A program made the position numbers and the translations under genes. From Steroidobacteraceae bacterium (GTDB taxonomy: Bacteria > Pseudomonadota > Gammaproteobacteria > Steroidobacterales > Steroidobacteraceae): a stretch of DNA of 64,000 nt. Shown here piece after piece: positions 7,760-17,696 of the stretch. The notes beneath the pieces are model-generated. The model was not told the DNA's origin and searched no databases. It worked only from the letters and a program-made list of their open reading frames with translations. The stretch covers positions 92,189 through 156,188 of the forward strand of contig JANWJS010000028.1 in NCBI GenBank assembly GCA_025451845.1. The letters run 5' to 3'. Numbering within the stretch: position 1 is the stretch's first letter; every line of letters starts with the position of its first letter.

Positions 7760-10306
7760 TCAGCTCAAATCGGGCGGCGCAGGTGTTGGCTTCGGCGGCG
7801 GCTCGCTCGCCGGCGGGCTCGCGGCAGCATGCCGGGCGCTGGCGCGCTCCGCCTCTTGCGGGGTTGGCGGCAGCTCGTGCGTAGCGACCGAGGCCAGATT
7901 GACGACCGTGGGATCGTCGCGCAGCTTCACGAAGAGCTGCCCGTCTTTCGGATGCGGAACGGGTAGCGCATAGCCGGGGAAACCGTCCGGGACCTGCACG
8001 GCATGATCGAAGTGCGGATCGGTGGCGATCGAGTCGACCAGAAAGAGGCCGCTGCCGGAGAGCTTGCATGCGAGGTCTGGGGTAGCGGGACAGACGAGCT
8101 CACGCAGCTTCGGCAGGCGAACCAGCGTTGCCAGCGGCTGCCAGTCGCCCGTGACGCCGCCAGCCACCACCCGAAACTGCAGGGGTCCGAAGGCTGAGGG
8201 CCCGAAAGCCTGCGCCGGATCGAGCGTTGCAATCGCGACGTTGCGCGTCTCCAGCGTGATGCCGCCGTTGGCGAGGCTGAGCGTGGTCGAGTACGAGCCG
8301 TCCGCGGTCGCTATCTCAATCATCTCATCGCGGCCGAAAGCGGCCGGCGATTTCGCGCGGACGGAGAACGTGAGCCGCGCCCGCTGGGGCAGCTCGTCAT
8401 CGTTCACCAGCTGAATGTGACTGCCGCTGTTCGCCGGCGAGGGCTGCACGCTCTTGCCGATGAGGACGACACTCGGGCGAGGCGCGGCGACCAGAGCCTC
8501 GAGATCGAGAACCCTGCCATCCTTCAACCTGACTTTGGCCAGCCCGGGATCGCCCGGCTTCAGTGCCGCCGCCGCCGTCACGTCCTGCGCGCTCAAAGTG
8601 AGCTGGTCGGCGCCCTGGCTGCCGCTCGCGAGCGCGCCCGGAACGAACGCCACGCCGGCCAAGGCAAGCCCCGCCACCTCATCCAGCCGGCTGCCGACGA
8701 GCACTCCCTGACTGTCGCCCGCGTGCAAAGTGAAGCTGTCGAGATGGGCCGCCTCCGCAAAGGCTCGCAGCGGCACGGGTTGCGGCGAGCGCGCCCCGAA
8801 CTGTTGGACCAGAAGAGTCAGCTGCCCGGGCTGCGCGGTCTGCAGCGGCAGCTTCACCTCCACTTCGTTGGGGCGTTCCTGCCTCCATTGCGCCTCGAGC
8901 TCCTTGCCGGCGGGATCGCGCACCATGACACGGTCGATGCAGCTCACGCTGCTCGCCTCGAGGTGGATGGTGTCCTCCCGCCCGACGATCGCCGCGCTCT
9001 CATCAGCGGCCAGCTGCCAGGCCTCCTCGTGGGCATTGACCAGCTGGAAGGTGGGCCCCGAAAAGGGCTCGAAGCCCCAATACCCCGTCAGCGCGCCGTG
9101 GACGGTGTTACCGAGACTCGCGGCTCCCACGCCGGAGGTATCGACCACGAATCCGCCCTGCTCCGCGTCGGCGGTGGCGGGCAGGTCTATCGTCTTGCCG
9201 TCGCTACCCGTCAGGCTGAGGTGCATGTCGTGCGCGTAGCCTGTGGAGAATACGAGCGGCGCGCCCTCCACCGGCAGGACCAGCGAGCTCTTGCGCGCGC
9301 AATAGATCTCCTTGGGATCGACCGCATGCAGCGGCGGCGGCTGCGGCGCCTCGACGGCCGGCAGCGCGGTCACGAGCACCGACTTCGGATCGTGAAAGGA
9401 CGGCGGGGCGTTGAGGGTCAGCGCCAGCACCTCGCCGCGCTGCGTCGCCAGCGCGGGAATGTATTGGTAGCGGGCGCTGGCGAAGGAGGCGAAGATCCGC
9501 GCGATGTCGAGCACGGATGCGATATAGGGACTGTAGTAGCCGTAGCTCAGCTGCGGCGTGTAGCTCGCTTCCATGGCCAGATCGCTCTCCGGTCCGGTCG
9601 TCAGCGCCTCGACGATCGAGGTGCTGTGGCCATCATTGAGGATGAGCGACTCCTGTCCCTGCATCAGGCAGGAAGCCTGCAGCTCCGCAATGCGATCGAG
9701 GCAGGACGCTTTCACCTTGATGGAGAGGCTCCGGCCAAGGAGCGGCGCCACTTCTTTCAATCTGCCGGGCGCGCGCCCATCGAGGGAGTGGACGGCTCGC
9801 AGGTAGCTCGCGAGCCGCGAGCTGTCGAGAGTGGCCTGGTTGAGGTCCTGGGAGGTACGCACGAAGGCGCCGGGTTGGCCTTGCACGGCGCCGATCAGTG
9901 TCCGCAGGTCGCCGCGCGATTTCGGAGCGAGGAAGAGGAGCACCTGCGCCGCGCCCTGGGGCACGGTGAGATCGAGTCCGTCCTGCGCGCAATCCTGCTG
10001 CCAGGTCCCGCAGGCGTGAAACCAGCTGCGCGGGGGCGGATTGGTGGCACCGCGCAGGAAGCCGATGACCAGCAGGTAACGCTGCGACTGCGACGCCGGC
10101 AGATCGGCGCGCACCCGCAGGCGATCGCCGGCGGCGAGATTTGGCACTTCGGCAACCGGCAGCGTCTCGTGTCCGCGGGTGACGGTCACCTGCAGATCGG
10201 GTCCCGCGAGATCGAACGGCGCCACGGCCGCGTGCGTGGGCAGCCCTGCCAGCGGGGACAACAGGGCGGCTAGCGTCGTGAGAGGAAGCAGTCGCATCCT
10301 TGCCAT
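7760..10306 (-). CDS. large secreted protein of unknown function
   Basis: 848-aa ORF with N-terminal signal peptide (MARMRLLPLTTLAALLSPLAGLPTHA), paired cysteines, Pro-rich C-terminus; no family recognised. Confidence 0.8.
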   Translation of the reverse strand: MARMRLLPLTTLAALLSPLAGLPTHAAVAPFDLAGPDLQVTVTRGHETLPVAEVPNLAAGDRLRVRADLPASQSQRYLLVIGFLRGATNPPPRSWFHACGTWQQDCAQDGLDLTVPQGAAQVLLFLAPKSRGDLRTLIGAVQGQPGAFVRTSQDLNQATLDSSRLASYLRAVHSLDGRAPGRLKEVAPLLGRSLSIKVKASCLDRIAELQASCLMQGQESLILNDGHSTSIVEALTTGPESDLAMEASYTPQLSYGYYSPYIASVLDIARIFASFASARYQYIPALATQRGEVLALTLNAPPSFHDPKSVLVTALPAVEAPQPPPLHAVDPKEIYCARKSSLVLPVEGAPLVFSTGYAHDMHLSLTGSDGKTIDLPATADAEQGGFVVDTSGVGAASLGNTVHGALTGYWGFEPFSGPTFQLVNAHEEAWQLAADESAAIVGREDTIHLEASSVSCIDRVMVRDPAGKELEAQWRQERPNEVEVKLPLQTAQPGQLTLLVQQFGARSPQPVPLRAFAEAAHLDSFTLHAGDSQGVLVGSRLDEVAGLALAGVAFVPGALASGSQGADQLTLSAQDVTAAAALKPGDPGLAKVRLKDGRVLDLEALVAAPRPSVVLIGKSVQPSPANSGSHIQLVNDDELPQRARLTFSVRAKSPAAFGRDEMIEIATADGSYSTTLSLANGGITLETRNVAIATLDPAQAFGPSAFGPLQFRVVAGGVTGDWQPLATLVRLPKLRELVCPATPDLACKLSGSGLFLVDSIATDPHFDHAVQVPDGFPGYALPVPHPKDGQLFVKLRDDPTVVNLASVATHELPPTPQEAERASARHAAASPPASEPPPKPTPAPPDLS

Positions 10307-10339
10307 TTTACGGCCGCAGGCGACGGTACGGGGCGGCGT

Positions 10340-11563
10340 TCATCGTTCGGAACCCCTTCGAGCCGTCATCGGCACTCGTCCGCCATCATAGCCCAGGCCC
10401 TGCCCGCGCATGGTGGCGGCGACCCACAGCCAGAGACTGGCGATGGCGGCCGCAAACAGGAAGACAGCGGCCGTGCCGGCCGCTTGGTGCACCCAGCCGC
10501 CGATGACCCCACCGGCGAAGATGCCGAGGAACTGTGAGCTGGAGTAGATGCCCGTCGCCGTGCCGGTGGATCCCGCCGGCGCAGTCCTGGTGACGAGCGA
10601 CGGAAGGCTTGCCTCCATGACGTTGAAGCCGGCAAAAAAGAGCACGAGTCCCGCAAGCAGGAGATACGGGTCCTGCCCGCCCAGCGCCAGCATGAGCTGG
10701 CTTACCGCGAGTGCCGCGACCGCCCCGACCAACACGGTCTTCATCCGCCGGTAGCGCTCCGCCACCAGGATGGCCGGCACCATCACGGCAACCGATACCA
10801 ACAGCACCGGCAGATACACCCGCCATTGATCGCGGCCGCTCATCGCCAAGGTGCCGTGCAGCAGCGCCGGCACCACCAGGAAGCTCGCCGTGAGCATGGC
10901 ATGCAGCGCGAAGATGCCGAAATTGAGACGCAGCAGCTCCGGGTTGCGCAGGCTCGCGCCGATCAGCGCCGGGACCGTCTCCGCCTCGGGCTGCACGTGC
11001 GGACGCGGTGCCACGGGCACGACCAGAAGCGTGATCGCGATGCCGGCGAGCGCGAGCGCCACCATCAGCCAGAAGATACCGGCGACCCCGACCCACCCCG
11101 CGATGGCGGGCCCGGTCACGATGGCTACCAGAAAGGAGAAACCGATGGTTATCCCGACGAGCGCCATGGCCTGGGTGCGATTGTTCTCCGCGGTGAGATC
11201 GGCGACGAGCGCCAGGACCACCGACCCTATGGCGCCCGCGCCCTGCAGCAGTCGCCCGCCGATCATCCCATCGATGGTGCTCGCGTGCGCCGCGACCGCG
11301 CTGCCGATCCCGAAGAGGATGAGGCCCACGACGATCATCGTCTTGCGCCCGATTCGATCGGAGAGCGCCCCGAAGGGAATCTGCAACGCGCCCTGACTCA
11401 GGCCATAGATGCCGAGCGCGACGCCGATCTTGTAGGGAGTCGCGCCGGCCAGGTGGCGGGCGAAGGCGGCGAATACGGGGTACACCATGAACAGACCCAG
11501 CATTCGCACGGAGAACACCGCCGCGAGGGATGAGGCGGCGCGCAGCTCATGCTTTTCCATCAT
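10340..11563 (-). CDS. MFS transporter (YajR-like)
   Basis: MYPVFAAFARHLAGATPYKIGVALGIYGLSQGALQIPFGALSDRIGRK; internal Met chosen as start. Confidence 0.88.
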   Translation of the reverse strand: MMEKHELRAASSLAAVFSVRMLGLFMVYPVFAAFARHLAGATPYKIGVALGIYGLSQGALQIPFGALSDRIGRKTMIVVGLILFGIGSAVAAHASTIDGMIGGRLLQGAGAIGSVVLALVADLTAENNRTQAMALVGITIGFSFLVAIVTGPAIAGWVGVAGIFWLMVALALAGIAITLLVVPVAPRPHVQPEAETVPALIGASLRNPELLRLNFGIFALHAMLTASFLVVPALLHGTLAMSGRDQWRVYLPVLLVSVAVMVPAILVAERYRRMKTVLVGAVAALAVSQLMLALGGQDPYLLLAGLVLFFAGFNVMEASLPSLVTRTAPAGSTGTATGIYSSSQFLGIFAGGVIGGWVHQAAGTAAVFLFAAAIASLWLWVAATMRGQGLGYDGGRVPMTARRGSER

Positions 11564-11681
11564 CGCCCGCGAGCTTACTGGGTCGGCCGCGGATTGGCCA
11601 CGCGGTCGCGGTGGCCGACATCGTTGCCGGCCGCCGCCGGCGCGCTTAGACTGGATCTGGGCGCAGCGGAGTCGATCGACC

Positions 11682-12047
11682 ATGCAAGGCTCACTCTTCC
11701 GTTTCTACGTGCACGAGGGGCATCGGCACCATGGCCGGCCGGTCTGGGAGTGGTTGCTCGAAGAAGGCAACAAGCTCGGCATCCGCGGCGGCTCCGCCTT
11801 CAAGGCGATGGCCGGCTTCGGGCGGCACCACCTGCTGCACGAGGCGCGCTTCTTCGAGCTCGCCGGCACGCTCACCGTCGAGGTGGAGTTCATCGTCACG
11901 ACCGAAGAGGCGCAGGAGCTGCTCGAGCTGCTGCAGCGGGAGCAAGTCCGCCTCTTTTACGCCCATACGCCCGCTTCCTTCGGCGTGATCAACCCCGACG
12001 TCACCGACCCGCCTTCGGTCGCGGACCTTCGCGAGTCACCCGGATAG
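11682..12047 (+). CDS. DUF190 domain-containing protein
   Basis: FRFYVHEGHRHHGRPVWEWLLEEGNKLGIRGGSAFKAMAGFGRHH. Confidence 0.88.
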   Translation: MQGSLFRFYVHEGHRHHGRPVWEWLLEEGNKLGIRGGSAFKAMAGFGRHHLLHEARFFELAGTLTVEVEFIVTTEEAQELLELLQREQVRLFYAHTPASFGVINPDVTDPPSVADLRESPG

Positions 12048-12079
12048 TCAGGCGCAGCGCGCTCGGCCCCGGTTGCAGC

Positions 12080-12919
12080 ATGCTGCAAGGCAAAACCGTC
12101 GTCATCACCGGCGCAACCTCTGGAATCGGCGCCGTGGCCGCGCGACGCCTTGCCGAGCAGGGTGCGCGCATGGTAATCGTCGCGCGCGATCGCCATCGCG
12201 CCGACGAGACATTGCGAACCTTGCGCGCCGCGAATCCCGCGGCAATGCACACCGCCTTCTACGCCGACCTCTCCTGCCTGCGCGAGATGAAACGCGTCGC
12301 CACGGAGATCGCCGCCGCGGAACCGAAGATCCACGTGCTGATGAACAACGCCGGCCTCATTGCCGCGAGCAATGAGCAGACCGAGGACGGCCTCGAGTTG
12401 ATGTTCGCGACCAACCACCTGTCGTACTACGTGCTCACCCAGCTCCTGCTCGAGCGCCTGCGTGCGGCCGGCGACGCCCGCATCGTCTCGACAGCATCGC
12501 AAGCGCATCGGCGCGCCACGCTGGACTTTGACCGCCTGCAGTCGCAGAAGGGCATGGCGGGTTACGGCACGACCAAGCTCTGCAACATCCTGTTCACGCG
12601 CGAGCTCGCGCTGCGTATTGCCGGGACCGGCGTCACGGCCAACTGCCTGCACCCCGGATTCGTCGCAACCCGCTTCGGTGACAACACCCGCGGAACGATG
12701 CGGGCGGGCCTCGCGGTGGCCAAGCGATTCTTCGCCCTCTCGCCGGAAGAGGGCGCGAAAACCATGGTGTACCTCGCAAGCTCCGCGGATGTCGCCGGCC
12801 GCAGCGGCGGTTACTACGACCGATGCGCTCCGGCCGAGCCGTCCCGCGAAGCGCGGAATGATGCAGACGCGAAGCGGTTGTGGGAGCTGTCGGCGAAGAT
12901 TGCCGGAATCGCGGGTTAG
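12080..12919 (+). CDS. SDR family oxidoreductase
   Basis: TGATSGIG, NNAG, YGTTK motifs. Confidence 0.88.
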   Translation: MLQGKTVVITGATSGIGAVAARRLAEQGARMVIVARDRHRADETLRTLRAANPAAMHTAFYADLSCLREMKRVATEIAAAEPKIHVLMNNAGLIAASNEQTEDGLELMFATNHLSYYVLTQLLLERLRAAGDARIVSTASQAHRRATLDFDRLQSQKGMAGYGTTKLCNILFTRELALRIAGTGVTANCLHPGFVATRFGDNTRGTMRAGLAVAKRFFALSPEEGAKTMVYLASSADVAGRSGGYYDRCAPAEPSREARNDADAKRLWELSAKIAGIAG

Positions 12920-13000
12920 GTCACATGTTGAGGATGGCAGGGCCGCCCTGAGTCTGTGATATCTTCGCGCCGGGCAGTGATGCCCAGAGGGAGGCGCACA

Positions 13001-14365
13001 GTGAACAGAACGACGAAGATCGCGCTCGCCATCGGTGGCGTCATCGTATTGTCATATCCCGGCATTGCCTGGGTAACGGGCATGGCGATCGAGAGCCGCA
13101 TGCAACACAGCGAGCAGCAGGCGCTCGATCAGGTGCCGTATCTGACGCTGGTGAAGCGTGAGTACCACCGGGGCGTGTACCGCTCCACCGAGATCGCCAC
13201 CTACGGGTTTCACCTGCCCGTGCCTGGGGGCGTTAAAACGGCCGCCGCCCTCCCCTCCTCGGCCACGTTCACGGTAGTAAACAACATACGGCACGGACCG
13301 TTCCCCGCGGGGCATGCGGGTGCACTCGCCGTCGTCGTTTCCACGCTCGTCGTGCCCGCTCCGGTGGAAAAAACATTGTCCGGCGTCCTCGGCACGCGGC
13401 CCGTCCTGCAGGCTCATACGACCGTAAGCCTCTTCGGCGGAGCGGCCACCGCTCTGACGAGCCCCGCCTTCCGCCTGGTGCTGGCCGACGGCTCCGCCCT
13501 TGCATGGGCAGGGCTGACGGGCACCATCCGGACCGCCCGTAATCAAGCCGGCTGGACCGGTCAGTTGAGCGCACCGCGGCTCGTCTTCCAGGGCGCACGA
13601 GGCATGGTCGAGTTCGCGGGCCTGGAGTATTCCGGCTCCAACGCACGGGCGTTCGGCGGTCTCTATCTCGGCACCGGTACGTTGACCATCGAGCGGCTGG
13701 GCGCCAGCAGTCCACGTCCGGATGAAGGCTTCTCCGTGCAGCGCCTCTCGGTGACCAGCACCTCGAAACCTGACGGCGAATTCTTCGACGAGCGCACCGA
13801 CCTCACGGCGGATGCCGCAACTTTCGCCGCCGTGAAGGTGAAGAACATCGCCTATTCGGTGAGTTTCGAGCACCTCGACGGACCGTCATTCGCGTCACTG
13901 TTGCAGGCGCTTCGCAGTGGAGCGCACGAGGCGGTCGCCAACCCGGTCCAGGGTCAGACCACCACCCGGAACGCCTTGCGCCAATATGGCGCCAACCTGT
14001 TGTTGCACGATCCGGTGCTCGACATCCCGCGGGCCGGCTTCACCATGCCCGAAGGGAGTTTCCTCCTGTCGGCGAAGATCCGCGCGCGAGGGCTCGCTTC
14101 GGCCGACCTGCAGTGGCCGGCAGCCTTCATGGCGCTGAAGACCCATGCGGAGGTCACCGCAGACCTGCGGGTCGACAACGGGCTGGTGCAGAAGTTTCTG
14201 ACGATGGGCGGCTCGAACCCCAGGTTCGCCACCCAACTCACCTCCTTCGAGCAGCAAGGCTATCTGACGGCTGGAGCGAGCGCGGTCACGACGCACATTG
14301 ACTACTCGGGGGGGCGGCTCACCCTGAACGGCCATGCCTTCCCGCCGGCCGCGCCGGCCGACTGA
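13001..14365 (+). CDS. YdgA/DUF945 family protein
   Basis: N-terminal TM; YREYHRGVYRSTEIATYGF-type region; GTG start after GAGGCG. Confidence 0.7.
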   Translation: MNRTTKIALAIGGVIVLSYPGIAWVTGMAIESRMQHSEQQALDQVPYLTLVKREYHRGVYRSTEIATYGFHLPVPGGVKTAAALPSSATFTVVNNIRHGPFPAGHAGALAVVVSTLVVPAPVEKTLSGVLGTRPVLQAHTTVSLFGGAATALTSPAFRLVLADGSALAWAGLTGTIRTARNQAGWTGQLSAPRLVFQGARGMVEFAGLEYSGSNARAFGGLYLGTGTLTIERLGASSPRPDEGFSVQRLSVTSTSKPDGEFFDERTDLTADAATFAAVKVKNIAYSVSFEHLDGPSFASLLQALRSGAHEAVANPVQGQTTTRNALRQYGANLLLHDPVLDIPRAGFTMPEGSFLLSAKIRARGLASADLQWPAAFMALKTHAEVTADLRVDNGLVQKFLTMGGSNPRFATQLTSFEQQGYLTAGASAVTTHIDYSGGRLTLNGHAFPPAAPAD

Positions 14366-14372
14366 AGGCGGC

Positions 14373-15788
14373 TCAGATCCCGGCGGCTTGTGTCTGCGGT
14401 GTTGGGCGCGACGCCGCCCGGCTGAGAGTTTTCCGCACGAACTCCATGTGCTCGCGCAGCTGATAGATCTGCTCGGCGTGTGATCCGGGAATCTTGCGCA
14501 GAATGACCGAGCGCTCGATCTCCTCCAGCCGCTCGCTGAGCGCCTCGCGCCGCTCCGGGGTCAGCTCGCCCAGCGCTTCGCGCTCCAATGCCATCAGCTC
14601 CCCGTAGCGGCGGTGAATACGGGCATCCACGCGCCAGCGATAGAGGTTTGGCAGGAAGCGTAATCCGGGGATCAGGATGATGATGATGGGCACGAGCACT
14701 GCCGCGATGCGGGTCACCAGGCTCGCCCACCGGAAAGACAGGTAACGGTAAGCGAAACTGCCGTTGCCGGACTTGTAGTAGCGCGCGGCTTCCGGATCCA
14801 ATGGGTAGTCGTAGGTATAGGTGCTCGGGAACTGGTGCAGGGACTGCAGCAGGGTGGCGTGGCCGTGCACGGCCTGGGCCGCTTCGAGCAGCAGGTCGCA
14901 GAGCGCCGGGTGCAGGTCCGAGTGCGCGATCAGCTCGACCGCCGGGGCCAGCATGGCAAGCGGCTTCGCCGGCAGATTGGCGCCGAGGTCGAATGTGCCT
15001 TGCGGAATCCGCAGCTCGTGGAGGTAGGGAAATCTCCTCGTATAGGCATCGGCCTGGGGGAAATTGAACATGCGGATGCCGCGGGTATGCAGCAGGGCAC
15101 GGATCGTCGCGGTCGGCGCGGAATCGCCGGTGAGGAAGATCGCATCCACTCGTTTGTCGAGTAGCGCCTGGTACGCGGCCTCGCCTTCGATGTCGAGGAG
15201 TTGACTCGGACCCTTCGCGTCGATCCCGTTGGCATCGAGCAGTGCGAGTGCGAGGAGCCGCGTTCCGCTCCCTGGGTTGCCGATCGCAATGCGTTCGCCC
15301 TTCAGCTGCGACAGCAGGGCAATCGGCCTCCGCGCACGATAGAAGACAGTGAGCGGCTGATAGAACATACTGCCGAGGGACACGAGGTCATTGCTGCTGT
15401 TTCCCCGTCGCGCCGTTGCCGTAATACCCGCCTGCACCAGCGCGATGTCGACAGGGGAATGCCGCGCAGTCAGCCGATCGAGATTCTGCAAGGAGCCTGC
15501 CGACGGGACAATTTTGAGCTCGATGCCTTTCTCCGCGAGGAAGGCGCGGTACTTTTCGGCGTCTGCCTCAAACGAGCTGCCCTTGGGTCCGCCGCTCATG
15601 GTGAGGGTGTGTGGCGGCAGCGGGCGCACGAAATGCAGCGCCAGCCAGATGGCGGCAGCGCTCGCGGCCAGAATCGGCCCGAGCGTGTGGATGAGGTCCC
15701 ACCAGGAAATGGTCGTGATCTTGAGCGGCAGACGCAGCTTGGGGCCGTGGCGGCGGGGAGCGTTGCCCAATTCAGGAGTCGATTCCAT
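14373..15788 (-). CDS. TAXI-family TRAP transporter solute-binding protein with N- and C-terminal TM segments
   Basis: LTMSGGPKGSSFEADAEKYRAFL, IALVQAG, AIGNPGSGTRLLALALL; TM VLVPIIIILIPGLRFLPNLY near C-terminus. Confidence 0.8.
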   Translation of the reverse strand: MESTPELGNAPRRHGPKLRLPLKITTISWWDLIHTLGPILAASAAAIWLALHFVRPLPPHTLTMSGGPKGSSFEADAEKYRAFLAEKGIELKIVPSAGSLQNLDRLTARHSPVDIALVQAGITATARRGNSSNDLVSLGSMFYQPLTVFYRARRPIALLSQLKGERIAIGNPGSGTRLLALALLDANGIDAKGPSQLLDIEGEAAYQALLDKRVDAIFLTGDSAPTATIRALLHTRGIRMFNFPQADAYTRRFPYLHELRIPQGTFDLGANLPAKPLAMLAPAVELIAHSDLHPALCDLLLEAAQAVHGHATLLQSLHQFPSTYTYDYPLDPEAARYYKSGNGSFAYRYLSFRWASLVTRIAAVLVPIIIILIPGLRFLPNLYRWRVDARIHRRYGELMALEREALGELTPERREALSERLEEIERSVILRKIPGSHAEQIYQLREHMEFVRKTLSRAASRPTPQTQAAGI

Positions 15789-15857
15789 GGCGGGAGCGAG
15801 TCTAGCACCGCTACCGCATCCGTCCGAACGGCGCTGACACACCTCGACGGCTACTCT

Positions 15858-16571
15858 TCACCCCCGGCCGCAGACACGCACCAGTGCCCCCGTAACCGCT
15901 GCGGCCTGATCCGATGCGAGAAACGCTATTACTGCCGCGATGGCCTCGGGCTGCACCCAGCTCGAAAAGTCCGCGTTCGGCATGTCGACTCGATTCCGCG
16001 GCGTATCGATGACGCCCGGCAGCACGGCATTGACGGTGATTCCGCGGTCCTTCAGCTCCTCAGCCAGGCTCTCCGTGAGCTTATGGACACCGGCCTTGGA
16101 GGCCGCGTAGGCCCCCATGCCAGCGCCTGCCTGCCGCGCCGCGGCTCCCGAGCCCACATTGATGATACGGCCGGCCGGGCTCGCGAGCAGCTGCGGCAGC
16201 GCCGCCTTGGTGCTCACGACGGCAGTCCTGACGTTGCTGGCAAACATCTCGTCCCAACCTTCGAGACCGCCGCGCTCCACGGTCTGCCAGCGGAAACCGC
16301 CGGCAACGTTGACGAGGACATCGATCGAACCAAGCGCCCCCCGCACCGTTTCCATTGCGGTCCGTACGCCGGGGGCCTGCGTCAGGTCGACCCCACCCAA
16401 CAGGCAGTGCGGCGCCGGAAATTCCGCCGCAACCGGTGCCGGCGGCTGCCCGCGGCCCAGGAGGGCCACCCCCGCGCCCTGCTCGCGGAAGGTACGGGCG
16501 ACTGCGATTCCGAGACTGCCGAACGCGCCCGTCACGACTACGGAGCGCCGGCGGGTAAAGCTCGAGGCCAT
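15858..16571 (-). CDS. SDR family oxidoreductase
   Basis: VTGAFGSLGIAVARTF, NVAGGF, YAASKAGVHKLTESLAEELKDRGITVNAVLPG. Confidence 0.9.
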   Translation of the reverse strand: MASSFTRRRSVVVTGAFGSLGIAVARTFREQGAGVALLGRGQPPAPVAAEFPAPHCLLGGVDLTQAPGVRTAMETVRGALGSIDVLVNVAGGFRWQTVERGGLEGWDEMFASNVRTAVVSTKAALPQLLASPAGRIINVGSGAAARQAGAGMGAYAASKAGVHKLTESLAEELKDRGITVNAVLPGVIDTPRNRVDMPNADFSSWVQPEAIAAVIAFLASDQAAAVTGALVRVCGRG

Positions 16572-16634
16572 GGTGCGTCACTCCAGCCAGGCAGACGGGA
16601 ATCGGATGATATCCCTCAGACTGCGCATGCGCCT

Positions 16635-17582
16635 TTATAGCGGCGGACTGAAGCCGCGTGAGAGGACCTCGCGCAGATGATCGATGACGCACTGTACGGC
16701 GCGCGGCGTCCGCGGTGACCACGGCCGGATGGCCTGGAGGCGCTCGCCGAAGAATCCGACCGGACGCCATTGCGGCAGTACTGGCACGAGCGGGAGCGAT
16801 TCCGCGCCGCTCCAGGCGCTGAAATCGGGCAGCATGCCAACCCCCATCCCGGCTGCCGCGGCCTCGCGCAGCACCTCGCTGTTATTGGCCCGCAGCGGTC
16901 CCCTCACCGGCACGCTGACCCGCTCAGCCGCTTTGGCGCGCCGTTCGCGCCGCTCGAAGGACCAGCTGGGCGCGCCGCCGTCGCGCAGATAAAGGAGACA
17001 GTCATGCCGCGCAAGATCGCCCGGATGCTGCGGGGTCCCGCGCCGGGCGAGGTACTCGGGGCTCGCGAGCAGCAGCGAGCGCGTCTCGCACAACACGGTC
17101 GCCACGTGGGAGTCGGGGACGCGGCTCGCATGCCGCACCGCCACATCGAATCCCTCCTGAGTCAGGTTGACGAACCGGTCGTTGAGATCGAGCTCGAGCC
17201 GCAGCTCCGGGTAGCGTTGCAGCAGCTGCGGAATCGCAGGCGCGATGTGCTGGCGTCCCAACGCCACTGGCGCCGTGAGGCGCACCAGCCCGCGCGGCGC
17301 ACCGGCGAGATCCCTGACTCCAGCGATGCCTTGCTCGATGTGCGCGAATGAGGCTCGTGTCTCCTCCACCAGCTGTTGTCCCGCCGGTGTCAGCGTGATG
17401 GATCGCGTGGTGCGGCGCACCAGCGGTACACCCAGCGCTCGCTCCAGGCCCTTCAGGCGGACGCTGACGGAAGACTTGGCGATCCCGAGACGGCGCGCAG
17501 TCTGTGTGAGACTGCGCGTTTCGGCGATCACGGTCAGCATGTGCAGGTCGGGCAGTGCCGCCTCAAAATCCCGCGTGCTCAT
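16635..17582 (-). CDS. LysR family transcriptional regulator
   Basis: N-terminal HTH (LTQTARRLGIAKSSVSVRLKGLERALGVPLVRRTTRSITLTPAG). Confidence 0.92.
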   Translation of the reverse strand: MSTRDFEAALPDLHMLTVIAETRSLTQTARRLGIAKSSVSVRLKGLERALGVPLVRRTTRSITLTPAGQQLVEETRASFAHIEQGIAGVRDLAGAPRGLVRLTAPVALGRQHIAPAIPQLLQRYPELRLELDLNDRFVNLTQEGFDVAVRHASRVPDSHVATVLCETRSLLLASPEYLARRGTPQHPGDLARHDCLLYLRDGGAPSWSFERRERRAKAAERVSVPVRGPLRANNSEVLREAAAAGMGVGMLPDFSAWSGAESLPLVPVLPQWRPVGFFGERLQAIRPWSPRTPRAVQCVIDHLREVLSRGFSPPL

Positions 17583-17600
17583 CGCTTTCTGCGCCTCGAT

Positions 17601-17618
17601 TGTTCAATTTATTGAACA
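17601..17618. promoter_or_regulatory. palindromic operator candidate (LysR T-N11-A type) between LysR gene and mmsA
   Basis: TGTTCAA-TTTA-TTGAACA, perfect 7-bp arms, 19 bp upstream of the LysR start codon. Confidence 0.6.
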
Positions 17619-17696
17619 TTGTAATCGCCTGGTGGTGGTTCTCAAGCGAGTGGGGTGCTCCTAGACTGTGCGCAGGCTCCCCCTCGGATCTTCGCC

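Noticed and set aside
8417-10273. 618-aa + strand ORF
   Set aside because: Antisense to the 848-aa secreted protein; Arg/Gly/Leu-rich shadow ORF typical of GC-rich coding DNA, no recognisable motifs
15201-16640. 479-aa + strand ORF
   Set aside because: Antisense to the TAXI and SDR genes, both of which have clear family motifs
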